A stretch of DNA of 64,000 bases from Thermocrispum agreste DSM 44070. GTDB lineage: Bacteria > Actinomycetota > Actinomycetes > Mycobacteriales > Pseudonocardiaceae. The stretch covers positions 372,001-436,000 of the forward strand of contig NZ_KE386604.1 of assembly GCF_000427905.1 (NCBI RefSeq), read 5' to 3'. Under the pieces are notes generated by a model. That model was not told the origin of the DNA and ran no database searches. It saw nothing but the letters and a program-made list of their open reading frames with translations. This document shows positions 34,232 to 44,802 of this stretch, in pieces (the stretch's first letter is position 1; each line of letters begins with the position of its first letter). A program made the position numbers and the translations under genes.

Positions 34232-34670
34232 CGTCTCCTCCCCCTGGTCGGTTCCCTCGCTCTTAATGGACGGGCATTCCGGGGAGGACGTTGCGTCTGC
34301 GATGACTCGAAGCGATAACAAGGGCTCAAATAGCCCGTTCGCGTCACCGTTGGCACGGAAGCTGCGCGGGGCAGTGCACCGACCGTCACGAATGCGGCAG
34401 TCGCGGCGCTGTGCGGTGGGCCGGAGTAGCAGCGATGGCGACTGCGGCGATACTGAATGGCAGCGCGGCATACTGACGATCACGCTGCGGATCGGCCCGA
34501 TTGACCGTGGGCTGTGACGGGTAGCACACAGGCCAAGCCCGCGTATGGCGGCGTGTCCGGCGAGCAGGACCCGTCGTCACGGTCGTGCTACAGCTGGAAA
34601 AGGAACTTCGCGACACTCGCCACTCGTCTGCGGCCGGGGTGGCGGTAGGAGGGAATGGAGGCAGCCGAAG
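34232..34670. other. 439-bp divergent intergenic region upstream of topA
   Basis: No gene was seen on either strand. It holds the promoters of topA (plus) and of the secreted-protein gene (minus), a CRP-like site at 34513-34528, and a purine-rich ribosome binding region GGAGGGAATGGAGG before topA. Confidence 0.5.
34513..34528. promoter_or_regulatory. CRP/GlxR-like site upstream of topA
   Basis: TGTGACGGGTAGCACA matches the TGTGA-N6-TCACA consensus of actinobacterial CRP/GlxR proteins with one mismatch (GCACA). It lies about 145 bp upstream of the topA start. The regulator itself is encoded in this window at 6.3-6.9 kb. Confidence 0.4.
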
Positions 34671-37385
<2,715 letters not shown>

Positions 37386-37495
37386 CCCAAGCGCGGAAAA
37401 TATCACCGTGAGTGACTGGGGGTTCGCGGATTGCACCTGATTGACAGCGCTGACGCGCGGCCGTGCGTGGTTACGATCAGGCTGGAAGTCGTGCC

Positions 37496-38068
37496 GTGAG
37501 AACGGAAACCGCTGTGGCCAACGTCAGCTGGACACCGGACGGAACGCAACCGCTCCCGCCGCCGCCGCTTTACCCGGATGCGCTGGCGGGCTTGGTGACG
37601 GTCGCCGACGCGGTCGGGAACGTGCAGCAAGACACGTACGACGATCCCGCCGTTCCCGTCGCCGAACCGGTCGAACCGGACCCGGAGCGGTCACGGGCCC
37701 TGATCGAAGCGGTGCTGGCGGCCGAGGAAGCGCCCTCCGGTCCACCGGTGGCGTTGCCGCCCCCACCGGGGGTCGCCACGACGGGCCCCCCGCCCGGGAT
37801 GGTCGCCGCGCCGGAGCGTGGTTCGGCCGCGAAGCGGATGCGGCAGGCGCTGAGCGGTTCCGGCCAGGACGTGGAGAGCTGGCGGGAAGCGCTCAGGCAG
37901 CGGCGTGAGCAGATGGCGAACCGGTCGAAGGGCGGGCAGAATGGCTCGTCGTCCGGCTCCAGCCTGGGCGGCGTGGTGTTCGCGCTGATCATCCTGCTGG
38001 TCTTCCTGGCGATCGCGGTGCAGGTGATCTCCGGGGTGGCCAGCAGCGTGAGCGAGCTGTTCAACTGA
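37496..38068 (+). CDS. Proline-rich protein with one C-terminal membrane helix
   Basis: About 190 residues (GTG 37496; GTG 37463 and GTG 37514 are in-frame alternatives). The N-terminal 100 residues are rich in Pro, Glu and Val. A basic/amphipathic helix (KRMRQALSGSGQDVESWREALRQRREQ in part) follows, then a Ser/Gly linker and a membrane helix GVVFALIILLVFLAIAVQV near the C-terminus. A possible promoter (CTGACG/TACGAT) precedes it. No family is recognised. It sits between topA and the transporter-kinase fusion, as similar membrane proteins do in related genomes. Confidence 0.6.
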   Translation: MRTETAVANVSWTPDGTQPLPPPPLYPDALAGLVTVADAVGNVQQDTYDDPAVPVAEPVEPDPERSRALIEAVLAAEEAPSGPPVALPPPPGVATTGPPPGMVAAPERGSAAKRMRQALSGSGQDVESWREALRQRREQMANRSKGGQNGSSSGSSLGGVVFALIILLVFLAIAVQVISGVASSVSELFN

Positions 38069-38235
38069 CGGCCTGCCGCATCGGGTAGCTGTCGCCCGCG
38101 CCGGCGCGACTAGCTGGCGTGACGCGGCGAAGACCGCCCCGACGAGTGGTGGGATCCCCCGCGCCGGTTACGCTGGGTCGCGTTCGCCAACCCGACCATT
38201 CGGGTGATCCCGGTGGTCGACGAAGCGAAAGCGGG

Positions 38236-40323
38236 GTGTGGCTCATCGCAGGGGTGGCCGGTCCGACACAGTTCTCCGACGCCGGTGCGCCGGGGTTGTC
38301 GTCCGCATCGACGCTCTACCGCGCCCGTCGGGTGCTGGCGATCAAGCCGTTCCGTCGGCTCATGGGAGTGTCCTTCCTGTGCAGCACGGCGGATTGGCTG
38401 ACCCTGCTCGGGCTCACCGGCTACGTCACCAAGCTCACCGAGTCGTACACCGCGCAGAACTTCGCCTTCACCGGTGTGGTGCTCACGCTGCTGCTGCCCG
38501 GGCTGATCTTCGCTCCGCTCGGCGGGCTGCTCGCGGACAAGTTCGACCGCCGGGTGATTATGGTGCTGGCCGACCTGGCCCGGTTCGGGCTGCTGGTGTC
38601 CATCGCGATCGTCGGCTCGCCGGTGTGGCTGTTCGTGGCCAACTTCCTGGTCGGCCTGTCGTCGACGCTGTGGATCCCGTCCAAGGACGCGGCCGCGCCC
38701 AACCTGCTGCGCCGTAAGGACCAGGTCGAGACGGCCAATCAGCTCGGCCTGGTGGTCACCTACGGGCTGGCTGTGGTGTCCGGCGCCGGCTTCTACGCGT
38801 TGCTCAGCGGCCTGCCGCAGATGCTGAGCCTGCCGGAGGGCACCACCGGCGAGTTCGGGCTGGCCCGCATGGTCGTGGTCATCACCGGGGTGCTTTACCT
38901 GTGCAGCGCCATGGTGGTGTGGCGGATCCCCGAGTTGTCGCTGCGCAACGTGCACGACGAGCCGCTGCGGCCGGCCGGCGAGGACAAGCCGAGCATGCTG
39001 CAGATGATCAAGGACGGCATCACGTTCGTGCGCAGCACGAAGCTGGTGCGCGGCTTGCTGATCGGCATGGTGGGCGCGTTCGCCGCCGGTGGCGCCGTGG
39101 TGGGCTCGGCCAAGCCCTACGCGCACAGCCTGCTGGCCGGTGACACCGCGTTCGGCATGATGTTCGTGGCCATCTTCGTCGGGCTCGCGCTCGGCATGGC
39201 CGGGTCGCCGAAGCTGGCCCGCAGGCTGCCGCACGACCGGCTGTTCGGCGCCGCCATCGTGTGCGCCGGGCTCACCTTGTGCGTGGTCGGCCTGGCCACC
39301 CACCTGATCGTCGCCATGGCCGCCATCGTGCTGGTCGGCGCGTGCGCCGGGGTGGCGTTCCTGACCGGGATGACGATCATCGGCTCGCGCATCGAGGACG
39401 ACATCCGCGGCCGCATCAACGCCGTCTACCAGTCGCTGATGAAGATCGTCCTGGGCGGTTCGGTGGCCGTGGTGCCGCTGCTGATCGGGCTGGTTCAGCC
39501 GCGCAGGGTGGAGATCTTCGGCAACACCGTGCAGATCGACGGCACGCGCCCGGTGCTGCTCGGCGGCGGTGTGCTGGCCACGCTGGTGGGGATCGTCGCC
39601 TACCGCATGATGGACTCGCGGCGCGCCGAGCCGATCTTCTCCGACCTGCGCAACGCGCTGCGGCGGCGCCCGCGCCGGGTGAACGGCCTGCTGATCGCCA
39701 TCGAAGGCACCACGGCGACGGACACCGCCCTGCACGCGGCCAAGCTGGCGCTGTGGCTGCGTCGCACGGTGACCGCGCCGATCGCGCTGGCCACCGATCC
39801 CGCGCTGGACGACGAGCGCCTGCAGTCGCTGTTGCGGAACGCATCGCTGACCGGGGCCAGGGCGAAAGCGCTGGCCGCCGCGGCGGTGCGAGCCGACATC
39901 GTGGAGCGCGACGTGCGGCCTGCGCTGGATGCGGGCGGCATCGTGGTCATGGAACGCTTCGCCGACTCGTCGTTGGCGCACTTGTCAGCGGTGGCCGGGT
40001 TGGACATCGCCGAACTGGAAGGGCTGGCGGACTGGGCGATGGACCAGCTGCGTCCCGATCTGACCGTGCTGCTGGACGTCGATCCCGGGGAGATCCCGGA
40101 CAAGGACGGCACCCCGGCCGAGGCAGCATGGCGGATGCGGGGGCTGCTGGCCGAGTGGGCGGCGGCCGACCCGGAGAATTACGTGGTGGTCGACGCCGAA
40201 GGCAGTCAGGACGAGGTCGCCGCGCGGGTCCGTGCGGCGGTCGAACCCCTGCTGGACAAGCGCGGTATTCAGCGGTTGCAGAAGTCCGAGGGCAAGCCGG
40301 TGGAAGCGGGGACTGCACCGTGA
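38236..40323 (+). CDS. MFS transporter fused to a thymidylate kinase-like domain with a degenerate P-loop
   Basis: About 695 residues from GTG 38236; the frame is open to 38119, but the first 39 residues there look noncoding. Residues about 35-450 form a 12-helix MFS transporter (FRRLMGVSFLCSTADWL; GGLLADKFDRRVIMV at the TM2-3 loop). From about residue 475 a thymidylate-kinase fold follows. Its P-loop position reads AIEGTTATDTA instead of EGxxGAGKST, while VVMERFADSSLAHLS matches the DRFxxSSxAYQ motif of Tmk. Fusions of this kind occur next to topA and holB in other actinomycetes. Phosphate binding by the P-loop seems lost, so kinase activity is doubtful. Confidence 0.82.
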   Translation: MWLIAGVAGPTQFSDAGAPGLSSASTLYRARRVLAIKPFRRLMGVSFLCSTADWLTLLGLTGYVTKLTESYTAQNFAFTGVVLTLLLPGLIFAPLGGLLADKFDRRVIMVLADLARFGLLVSIAIVGSPVWLFVANFLVGLSSTLWIPSKDAAAPNLLRRKDQVETANQLGLVVTYGLAVVSGAGFYALLSGLPQMLSLPEGTTGEFGLARMVVVITGVLYLCSAMVVWRIPELSLRNVHDEPLRPAGEDKPSMLQMIKDGITFVRSTKLVRGLLIGMVGAFAAGGAVVGSAKPYAHSLLAGDTAFGMMFVAIFVGLALGMAGSPKLARRLPHDRLFGAAIVCAGLTLCVVGLATHLIVAMAAIVLVGACAGVAFLTGMTIIGSRIEDDIRGRINAVYQSLMKIVLGGSVAVVPLLIGLVQPRRVEIFGNTVQIDGTRPVLLGGGVLATLVGIVAYRMMDSRRAEPIFSDLRNALRRRPRRVNGLLIAIEGTTATDTALHAAKLALWLRRTVTAPIALATDPALDDERLQSLLRNASLTGARAKALAAAAVRADIVERDVRPALDAGGIVVMERFADSSLAHLSAVAGLDIAELEGLADWAMDQLRPDLTVLLDVDPGEIPDKDGTPAEAAWRMRGLLAEWAAADPENYVVVDAEGSQDEVAARVRAAVEPLLDKRGIQRLQKSEGKPVEAGTAP

Positions 40324-41465
40324 GCGTGTGGCGGCAGTTGGTCGGGCAGGAGCCTGCCGTGGCCGTGTTGTCCGCGGCGGCCGCCGGCGAGGGGATGACG
40401 CACTCGTGGCTGTTCACCGGGCCGCCCGGATCCGGCCGCACGGTGGCTGCCCGGGCGTTCGCGGCGGCGCTGCAGTGCGAGAGCCGTACAGGATGTGGTG
40501 AGTGCGCTCATTGCCGGACGGTCATGGCGGGCACGCACGCGGATGTCCGCTTCGTCGAACCGGAAGGGCTGTCCATCTCGGTGGCGGAGATGCGCTCGCT
40601 GGTGCAGACGGCCGCGCGGCGGCCGTCCACCGGGCGGTGGCAGATCGTCATCGTCGCCGATGCCGACCGGTTGACCGAGGGGGCGTCGAACGCGCTGTTG
40701 AAAGCGGTCGAGGAGCCGCCGGCGCGCACGGTCTTCCTGTTGTGCGCTCCTTCGGACCACCCCGAGGACGTCATGGTGACCATTCGCTCCCGGTGCCGGG
40801 TGGTCACGTTGCGCACCCCGCCCGCGGACGCCATCGCGCGCGTGCTGATCGAGCGCGACGGGATCGACGAGGAGCGGGCCCGCTGGGCCGCGTCGGTCTG
40901 CGGCGGACACGTCGGGCGGGCGCGCAGGCTGGCCACCGACGAGGCCGCTCGGTCACGCCGGGCCGAGGTGCTGCGCATTCCGGTGAGCCTGCGTCGCCCG
41001 GATGACGTCTTCGCCTTCGCCGACCTGCTGATCACCGCAGCGGAAGCCGATGCCGTGGCGGAAAGTGCGCGACGCGACGAGGCCGAGGAGGCCGAGCTGC
41101 GCATCGCCATGGGTGGCGACGGGACCGGCCGCGGGACCGCGGGGGCCAAACGGGCCGCCGAGGCGGCGGTCAACCAGCTGCGCAAGCGGCAGAAGTCGCG
41201 GGCGACGCGTACCCAGCGGGATTCCATCGACCTGGCGTTGGTCGATCTGGCGAACTTCTACCGTGACGTGCTGGTGTATCCGACCGGCGCGACGCTGACG
41301 CATCCGGACCACGAGGACCAGATCCGGTCCGCGGCCGAGCGGTGGAGCCCGGAGTCGACGCTGCGCCGACTGGAGGCGGTGCTGGAGTGCCGTGAGGCGT
41401 TGCAGCTCAACGTCAAGCCGCGTATCGCCGTCGAGGCGATGGTGACCGCGCTGGCCAGAGGCTGA
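40320..41465 (+). CDS. holB: DNA polymerase III subunit delta prime
   Basis: A 381-residue clamp-loader subunit of the AAA+ family. GTG 40320 overlaps the stop of the upstream fusion gene. The P-loop reads FTGPPGSGRTV, Arg40 replacing the catalytic Lys, consistent with the non-hydrolysing role of delta prime. Four cysteines C53, C59, C62 and C65 form the zinc module. The sensor/SRC-like region is TIRSRCRVVTL. It is the Rv3644c counterpart. The stop is overlapped by the convergent gene at 41413. Confidence 0.92.
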   Translation: MSVWRQLVGQEPAVAVLSAAAAGEGMTHSWLFTGPPGSGRTVAARAFAAALQCESRTGCGECAHCRTVMAGTHADVRFVEPEGLSISVAEMRSLVQTAARRPSTGRWQIVIVADADRLTEGASNALLKAVEEPPARTVFLLCAPSDHPEDVMVTIRSRCRVVTLRTPPADAIARVLIERDGIDEERARWAASVCGGHVGRARRLATDEAARSRRAEVLRIPVSLRRPDDVFAFADLLITAAEADAVAESARRDEAEEAELRIAMGGDGTGRGTAGAKRAAEAAVNQLRKRQKSRATRTQRDSIDLALVDLANFYRDVLVYPTGATLTHPDHEDQIRSAAERWSPESTLRRLEAVLECREALQLNVKPRIAVEAMVTALARG

Positions 41466-43041
41466 AACCGCACGGCTGGGGCGGCCGCTGAACCGCACGG
41501 CTGGGCGGCCGCTGTGGGCCAGTCGCTGCGTGCGCGGTCCTGGCCACCGCGAGCAGATACGCGCCGAGCAGGACGAGCCCCGCACCTCCCCACAGCAGGA
41601 CGCGGATCGGCGGTGCGGACGAGCGACCCGGGGCGATCTCGTCGGGCGGGGCCGCGATCGTGACCTCCCCGGCACCGGGTTCGCCGCACCGCGCGCCGGA
41701 GGGTGGCGCGGCTGCCCGGACGGCTTGCTCGCCGAGCGTGAAGTGCGCCAGCGTCGACGGCAGCTCGTGGTCACGCTCGAGCGCATCGGTGAGTGCATCG
41801 GTGGGCAGCAGTTGCACGTCGAGCAGCCGAGCGGACCCGGTGACCTGATGGCCGGTGAACGGCTCGTCGAGCGTGGCGGATCGGGTCGTCAATCCGCCCA
41901 CGGACAGCCTGAGCACGAACAACTCGGTGACCCGGGACCGGTTCGCGGCGGACAACCGCACGGGCTTGCCGTTGGTTCCCACGCCGTATCCGTCGACGAT
42001 CGGCTGGCTGGTCAGCCCGCGCTGGGCGAACCCGCGTCCGGGTACAGCGATCGGGACGTCCCGGGCCGGGCGGGTCCGGTCCAGGCGGAACAGGGTTCGG
42101 CCGCCACGCTTGAATTCGACCACCGGGGTGTCGTGGACGATGCGGGAGGTCTCCGGTTTTCCAGTGCTGTTCGCGGTCAATGCTGGCGCGTTGCGGACCG
42201 TGGCGGTCATGGCAAGCGGGCTGCCCGGGAAGATGTCGATGCGGTCGGCCTCCACCCGTGACGTCGCGCGCACCGTGGGGCGCTTGGCGGCGGTCAGCAC
42301 GTCGACCGTCGCGACCGTGGTCAACCCCCGTGGGACGCGGACGAGCGGGCCCTCGCCGGCCCGGCCGGAGAGCAGGCCGCCGAGCGTGGCGATGCTTCCG
42401 GACGGCATGCGGCCGGGAAGGCCGAGCTCGGTGAACGGGACGTCCGGCAGCGACGCCACCGCCGCGCCCAGCGAGATGGGACCGCTGGTCGTCGTGGCTT
42501 TCGCCACCTGCCCGACGCACGGCCCGCGGTCGACGCTCCAGCGTGCGTGCACCTGGCCGGTAAGCCGCTCGGTACGCATCAGCGCGGCGAGCGGGCCTTC
42601 CTCCGGTGGTAGCTTGCCGCGGGCAGGCTCGGCCTCGCTCGGTGGCGCCGTCCTGACGAGGCTGTCGCCGGTGGCAGGGGCCCGGGCCGACAGTGCGGTG
42701 CCTGCCGGGACGGCTCGCGCTATCGCCCGCTCGTACGGCAGCTCGGCGCCGGTGTCGACACTGACGGTGCTGAGACCGATGCCGCCTTCGAACGAACGGG
42801 TCGGCGACACCAGGTCGGCTGCTTGGGGCAGGAGCGAGGAGTCAGGGACCGAGCCGGCAAGCAGGCGAGTCAGCGCGGCCGCTGTGCCGGCGTCGCCCAG
42901 TGCCGCACCCACGTCCGGGCGGGCGTCCGTACCGGTCGCGGGATCGGTGCCGAGCAGGGCGTGCTGACCGGCCGCGGCGGGCGCAGCGCAAGTGCCGACC
43001 AGCCCCACCGCGAGCGTCAGCGCCACGACCCGTGCCCGCAC
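41413..43041 (-). CDS. Exported, C-terminally membrane-anchored protein of unknown function
   Basis: A 542-residue protein; GTG 43041 follows GGGAGG five bases upstream. It has a signal peptide (RVVALTLAVGLVGTCAAPAAAG), a long Ala/Pro/Thr-rich extracytoplasmic region without recognised domains, a hydrophobic segment VLLWGGAGLVLLGAYLLAVA near residue 500 and a basic, proline-rich tail. The architecture recalls cell-wall or outer-surface anchored proteins. Its last 53 bases overlap the 3' end of holB. The tail includes a duplicated RAVQRPP segment from a local DNA repeat. Confidence 0.72.
   Translation of the reverse strand: MRARVVALTLAVGLVGTCAAPAAAGQHALLGTDPATGTDARPDVGAALGDAGTAAALTRLLAGSVPDSSLLPQAADLVSPTRSFEGGIGLSTVSVDTGAELPYERAIARAVPAGTALSARAPATGDSLVRTAPPSEAEPARGKLPPEEGPLAALMRTERLTGQVHARWSVDRGPCVGQVAKATTTSGPISLGAAVASLPDVPFTELGLPGRMPSGSIATLGGLLSGRAGEGPLVRVPRGLTTVATVDVLTAAKRPTVRATSRVEADRIDIFPGSPLAMTATVRNAPALTANSTGKPETSRIVHDTPVVEFKRGGRTLFRLDRTRPARDVPIAVPGRGFAQRGLTSQPIVDGYGVGTNGKPVRLSAANRSRVTELFVLRLSVGGLTTRSATLDEPFTGHQVTGSARLLDVQLLPTDALTDALERDHELPSTLAHFTLGEQAVRAAAPPSGARCGEPGAGEVTIAAPPDEIAPGRSSAPPIRVLLWGGAGLVLLGAYLLAVARTAHAATGPQRPPSRAVQRPPQPCGFSLWPARSPSPRRRYAA
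41461..41510. repeat. Short tandem duplication at the holB/convergent-gene junction
   Basis: Units 41461-41486 (26 bp) and 41487-41510 (24 bp) are identical except for two single-base deletions; both contain CCGCACGGCTGGG. The duplication covers the holB stop codon and encodes the tail of the convergent protein. Confidence 0.7.
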
Positions 43042-43096
43042 TCTCGCCTCCCACGCACGTCGTCCGGACGATGGTAAGCGGGAAAGGGTGGGGGTG

Positions 43097-43126
43097 CTGA
43101 TCCACACCGACGCATGTCGCTACACT
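43097..43126 (+). promoter_or_regulatory. Candidate promoter of the tRNA-Thr gene
   Basis: CTGATC (43097-43102) and TACACT (43121-43126) are spaced 18 bp apart, placing a start site a few bases before the tRNA 5' end at 43137. The -10 hexamer is good; the -35 is weak. Confidence 0.45.
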
Positions 43127-43136
43127 GTTGGACGTT

Positions 43137-43210
43137 GCCGCCTTAGCTCAGTTGGCCAGAGCGATTCACTCGTAATGAATAGGTCGCGGGTTCGATTCCC
43201 GCAGGCGGCT
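43137..43210 (+). tRNA. tRNA-Thr (anticodon CGT)
   Basis: A complete 74-nt cloverleaf. The acceptor stem GCCGCCT (43137-43143) pairs perfectly with AGGCGGC (43203-43209), with discriminator T43210. The D arm is GCTC...GAGC. The anticodon stem ATTCA/TGAAT encloses loop CTCGTAA, giving anticodon CGT that reads ACG threonine codons. The T arm is GCGGG-TTCGATT-CCCGC. CCA is not encoded. Confidence 0.96.
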
Positions 43211-43217
43211 CGCCGTG

Positions 43218-43264
43218 GAAGCCCCGCCGGGCCTGGCAGAGGAAGTCAGAACCGGCGGGGCTTC
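43218..43264 (+). terminator. Terminator of the tRNA-Thr gene
   Basis: A perfect 13-bp stem, GAAGCCCCGCCGG at 43218-43230 with CCGGCGGGGCTTC at 43252-43264, with a 21-nt loop, starts seven bases after the tRNA end. Confidence 0.75.
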
Positions 43265-43354
43265 GGCGTGACCGGGCCGGGCAGGGCCCGGCGTGCTTGA
43301 CCGCCGCCACCGCCGCTGTCCAGGTGCGTTCGGCTGTGGCCTACCTTGGAGACG

Positions 43355-44752
43355 ATGCGTGCAATGCGTCCCGTCCACGTCATAGGAGCCGGCCTCGCAG
43401 GCAGCGAGTGCGCCTTCCAGCTCGCCGCGCGCGGCATCCCGGTGGTGCTGCACGAAATGCGCCCGGAGCGCATGACACCTGCGCACAGCACCGGGTGGTG
43501 CGCCGAGCTGGTGTGCACGAACTCGCTGCGCTCGGACGACCCGGAGCACGCCGCCGGGCTCCTGAAGCGTGAGATGGAGTCCTTTGGCTCGCTGGTCATC
43601 GGTGCGGCGCGGGCTTCGGCGGTGCCCGGCGGCTCGGCCCTGGTGGTCGACCGCGACCAGTTCTCCGCGCGTATCACGGCGACCCTGGAGCGCATGCCCG
43701 GTGTGACGATCGAGCGCCACGAGGTGACCGATCTGCCCGACGGTGACGTGGTCGTGGCGACCGGGCCGCTGACCTCGCCCGCCCTGACCGAGCGGATCCA
43801 GGGCATCCTCGGGTCGGAGCACCTCTACTTCTACGACTCCATCGCCCCCATCGTGGAGGCGGACAGCCTCGACACCAGCCGCATGTTCTGGGCCTCGCGC
43901 TACGGCAAGGGCGAGGGAGACGACTACCTCAACGTGCCGCTGACGCGCGAGGAATACCTCGCCTTCCACCAGGAGCTGATCACGGCCGACGTGGTGGAGC
44001 TGCACGAGTTCGAGAAGAACCTGTTCTTCGAGGGCTGTCTGCCGATCGAGGAGATGGCGCGGCGCGGGGTCGACGTGCTGCAGCACGGACCGATGAAGCC
44101 GGTGGGCCTCACCCCGCCGGACGGCAGCAAGCCGTACGCCGTGCTGCAGCTCCGCCAGGAGAACCTGAGCCGCAGCCAGTTCAACATGGTGGGCTTCCAG
44201 ACCCGGATGAAGTGGAGCGAGCAGCGGCGGGTCTTCCGCACCTTGCCCGGCTTCGCCGACGCGAAGTTCGCGCGTTTCGGCCAGGTCCACCGCAACACCT
44301 TCATCAACGCGCCGCTGCACCTGGACGAGCTGTACCGGTTGCGCAAGGAACCGCGGGTGCGGCTGGCTGGCCAGATCACCGGCGTCGAGGGGTACCTCGA
44401 ATCGGCTGCCGCCGGCCTCGTCGTGGCGCTTTACGTCGCCCTCGAGCGGCGCGCGGAGACGGGCCAGGAGTTCGAGCCGTTGCCGACGACCACGGCGCTC
44501 GGGGCCCTGGCACGCCATCTGACCCAGTCGGATCCGCGCCACTTCCAGCCGTCGAACATCCAGTACGGCCTGTTCTCCGAGCTCACCGTGCGGCTGCCCC
44601 GCCGGAAGCGGCGCGCCGCCTACGCCGATCGTGCTCGCCGTGACCTTGAGGCCTGGCGGCGGAAGTTCGAGGTGCCTGCCGTCACGCCGCCCGCCGTCGA
44701 TGTGGAGGCGCGCATGGAGGCCGCGGAGGCTGTGCCGACGGACGTCGCCTGA
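43355..44752 (+). CDS. trmFO: TrmFO: methylenetetrahydrofolate--tRNA-(uracil-5-)-methyltransferase
   Basis: About 465 residues from ATG 43355 (TTG 43346 and ATG 43364 possible). The FAD dinucleotide-binding motif is VIGAGLAGSE at 9-18. TPAHSTGWCAELVCTNSLRSD (41-61 in part) holds Cys49 and Cys54, and Cys228 lies in FFEGCLPIEEMA, the region of the catalytic cysteine. GFQTRMKWSEQRRVFRTLPG and GVEGYLESAA are family hallmarks. The enzyme forms m5U54 in tRNA T-loops using CH2-THF and FADH2. TrmFO is common in Firmicutes and several Gram-negative lineages but sporadic in Actinobacteria. Here it directly follows a tRNA gene. The C-terminal 40 residues are extra and basic. Confidence 0.93.
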   Translation: MRAMRPVHVIGAGLAGSECAFQLAARGIPVVLHEMRPERMTPAHSTGWCAELVCTNSLRSDDPEHAAGLLKREMESFGSLVIGAARASAVPGGSALVVDRDQFSARITATLERMPGVTIERHEVTDLPDGDVVVATGPLTSPALTERIQGILGSEHLYFYDSIAPIVEADSLDTSRMFWASRYGKGEGDDYLNVPLTREEYLAFHQELITADVVELHEFEKNLFFEGCLPIEEMARRGVDVLQHGPMKPVGLTPPDGSKPYAVLQLRQENLSRSQFNMVGFQTRMKWSEQRRVFRTLPGFADAKFARFGQVHRNTFINAPLHLDELYRLRKEPRVRLAGQITGVEGYLESAAAGLVVALYVALERRAETGQEFEPLPTTTALGALARHLTQSDPRHFQPSNIQYGLFSELTVRLPRRKRRAAYADRARRDLEAWRRKFEVPAVTPPAVDVEARMEAAEAVPTDVA

Positions 44753-44802
44753 CGGTCGACACTGCGCGTCCTCCGGCGACGGCCGGGAGGTCTTCGACGG
44801 GA

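Noticed and set aside
37441-37477. Perfect TTGACA upstream of the proline-rich membrane protein gene
   Set aside because: The best -10 (TACGAT) is 25 bp away, incompatible with one promoter; a weaker -35 closer to it is more likely.
40320-41465. Lysine-to-arginine change in the holB P-loop (GPPGSGRT)
   Set aside because: Delta-prime clamp-loader subunits commonly lack a functional Walker A, so this is normal for the family.
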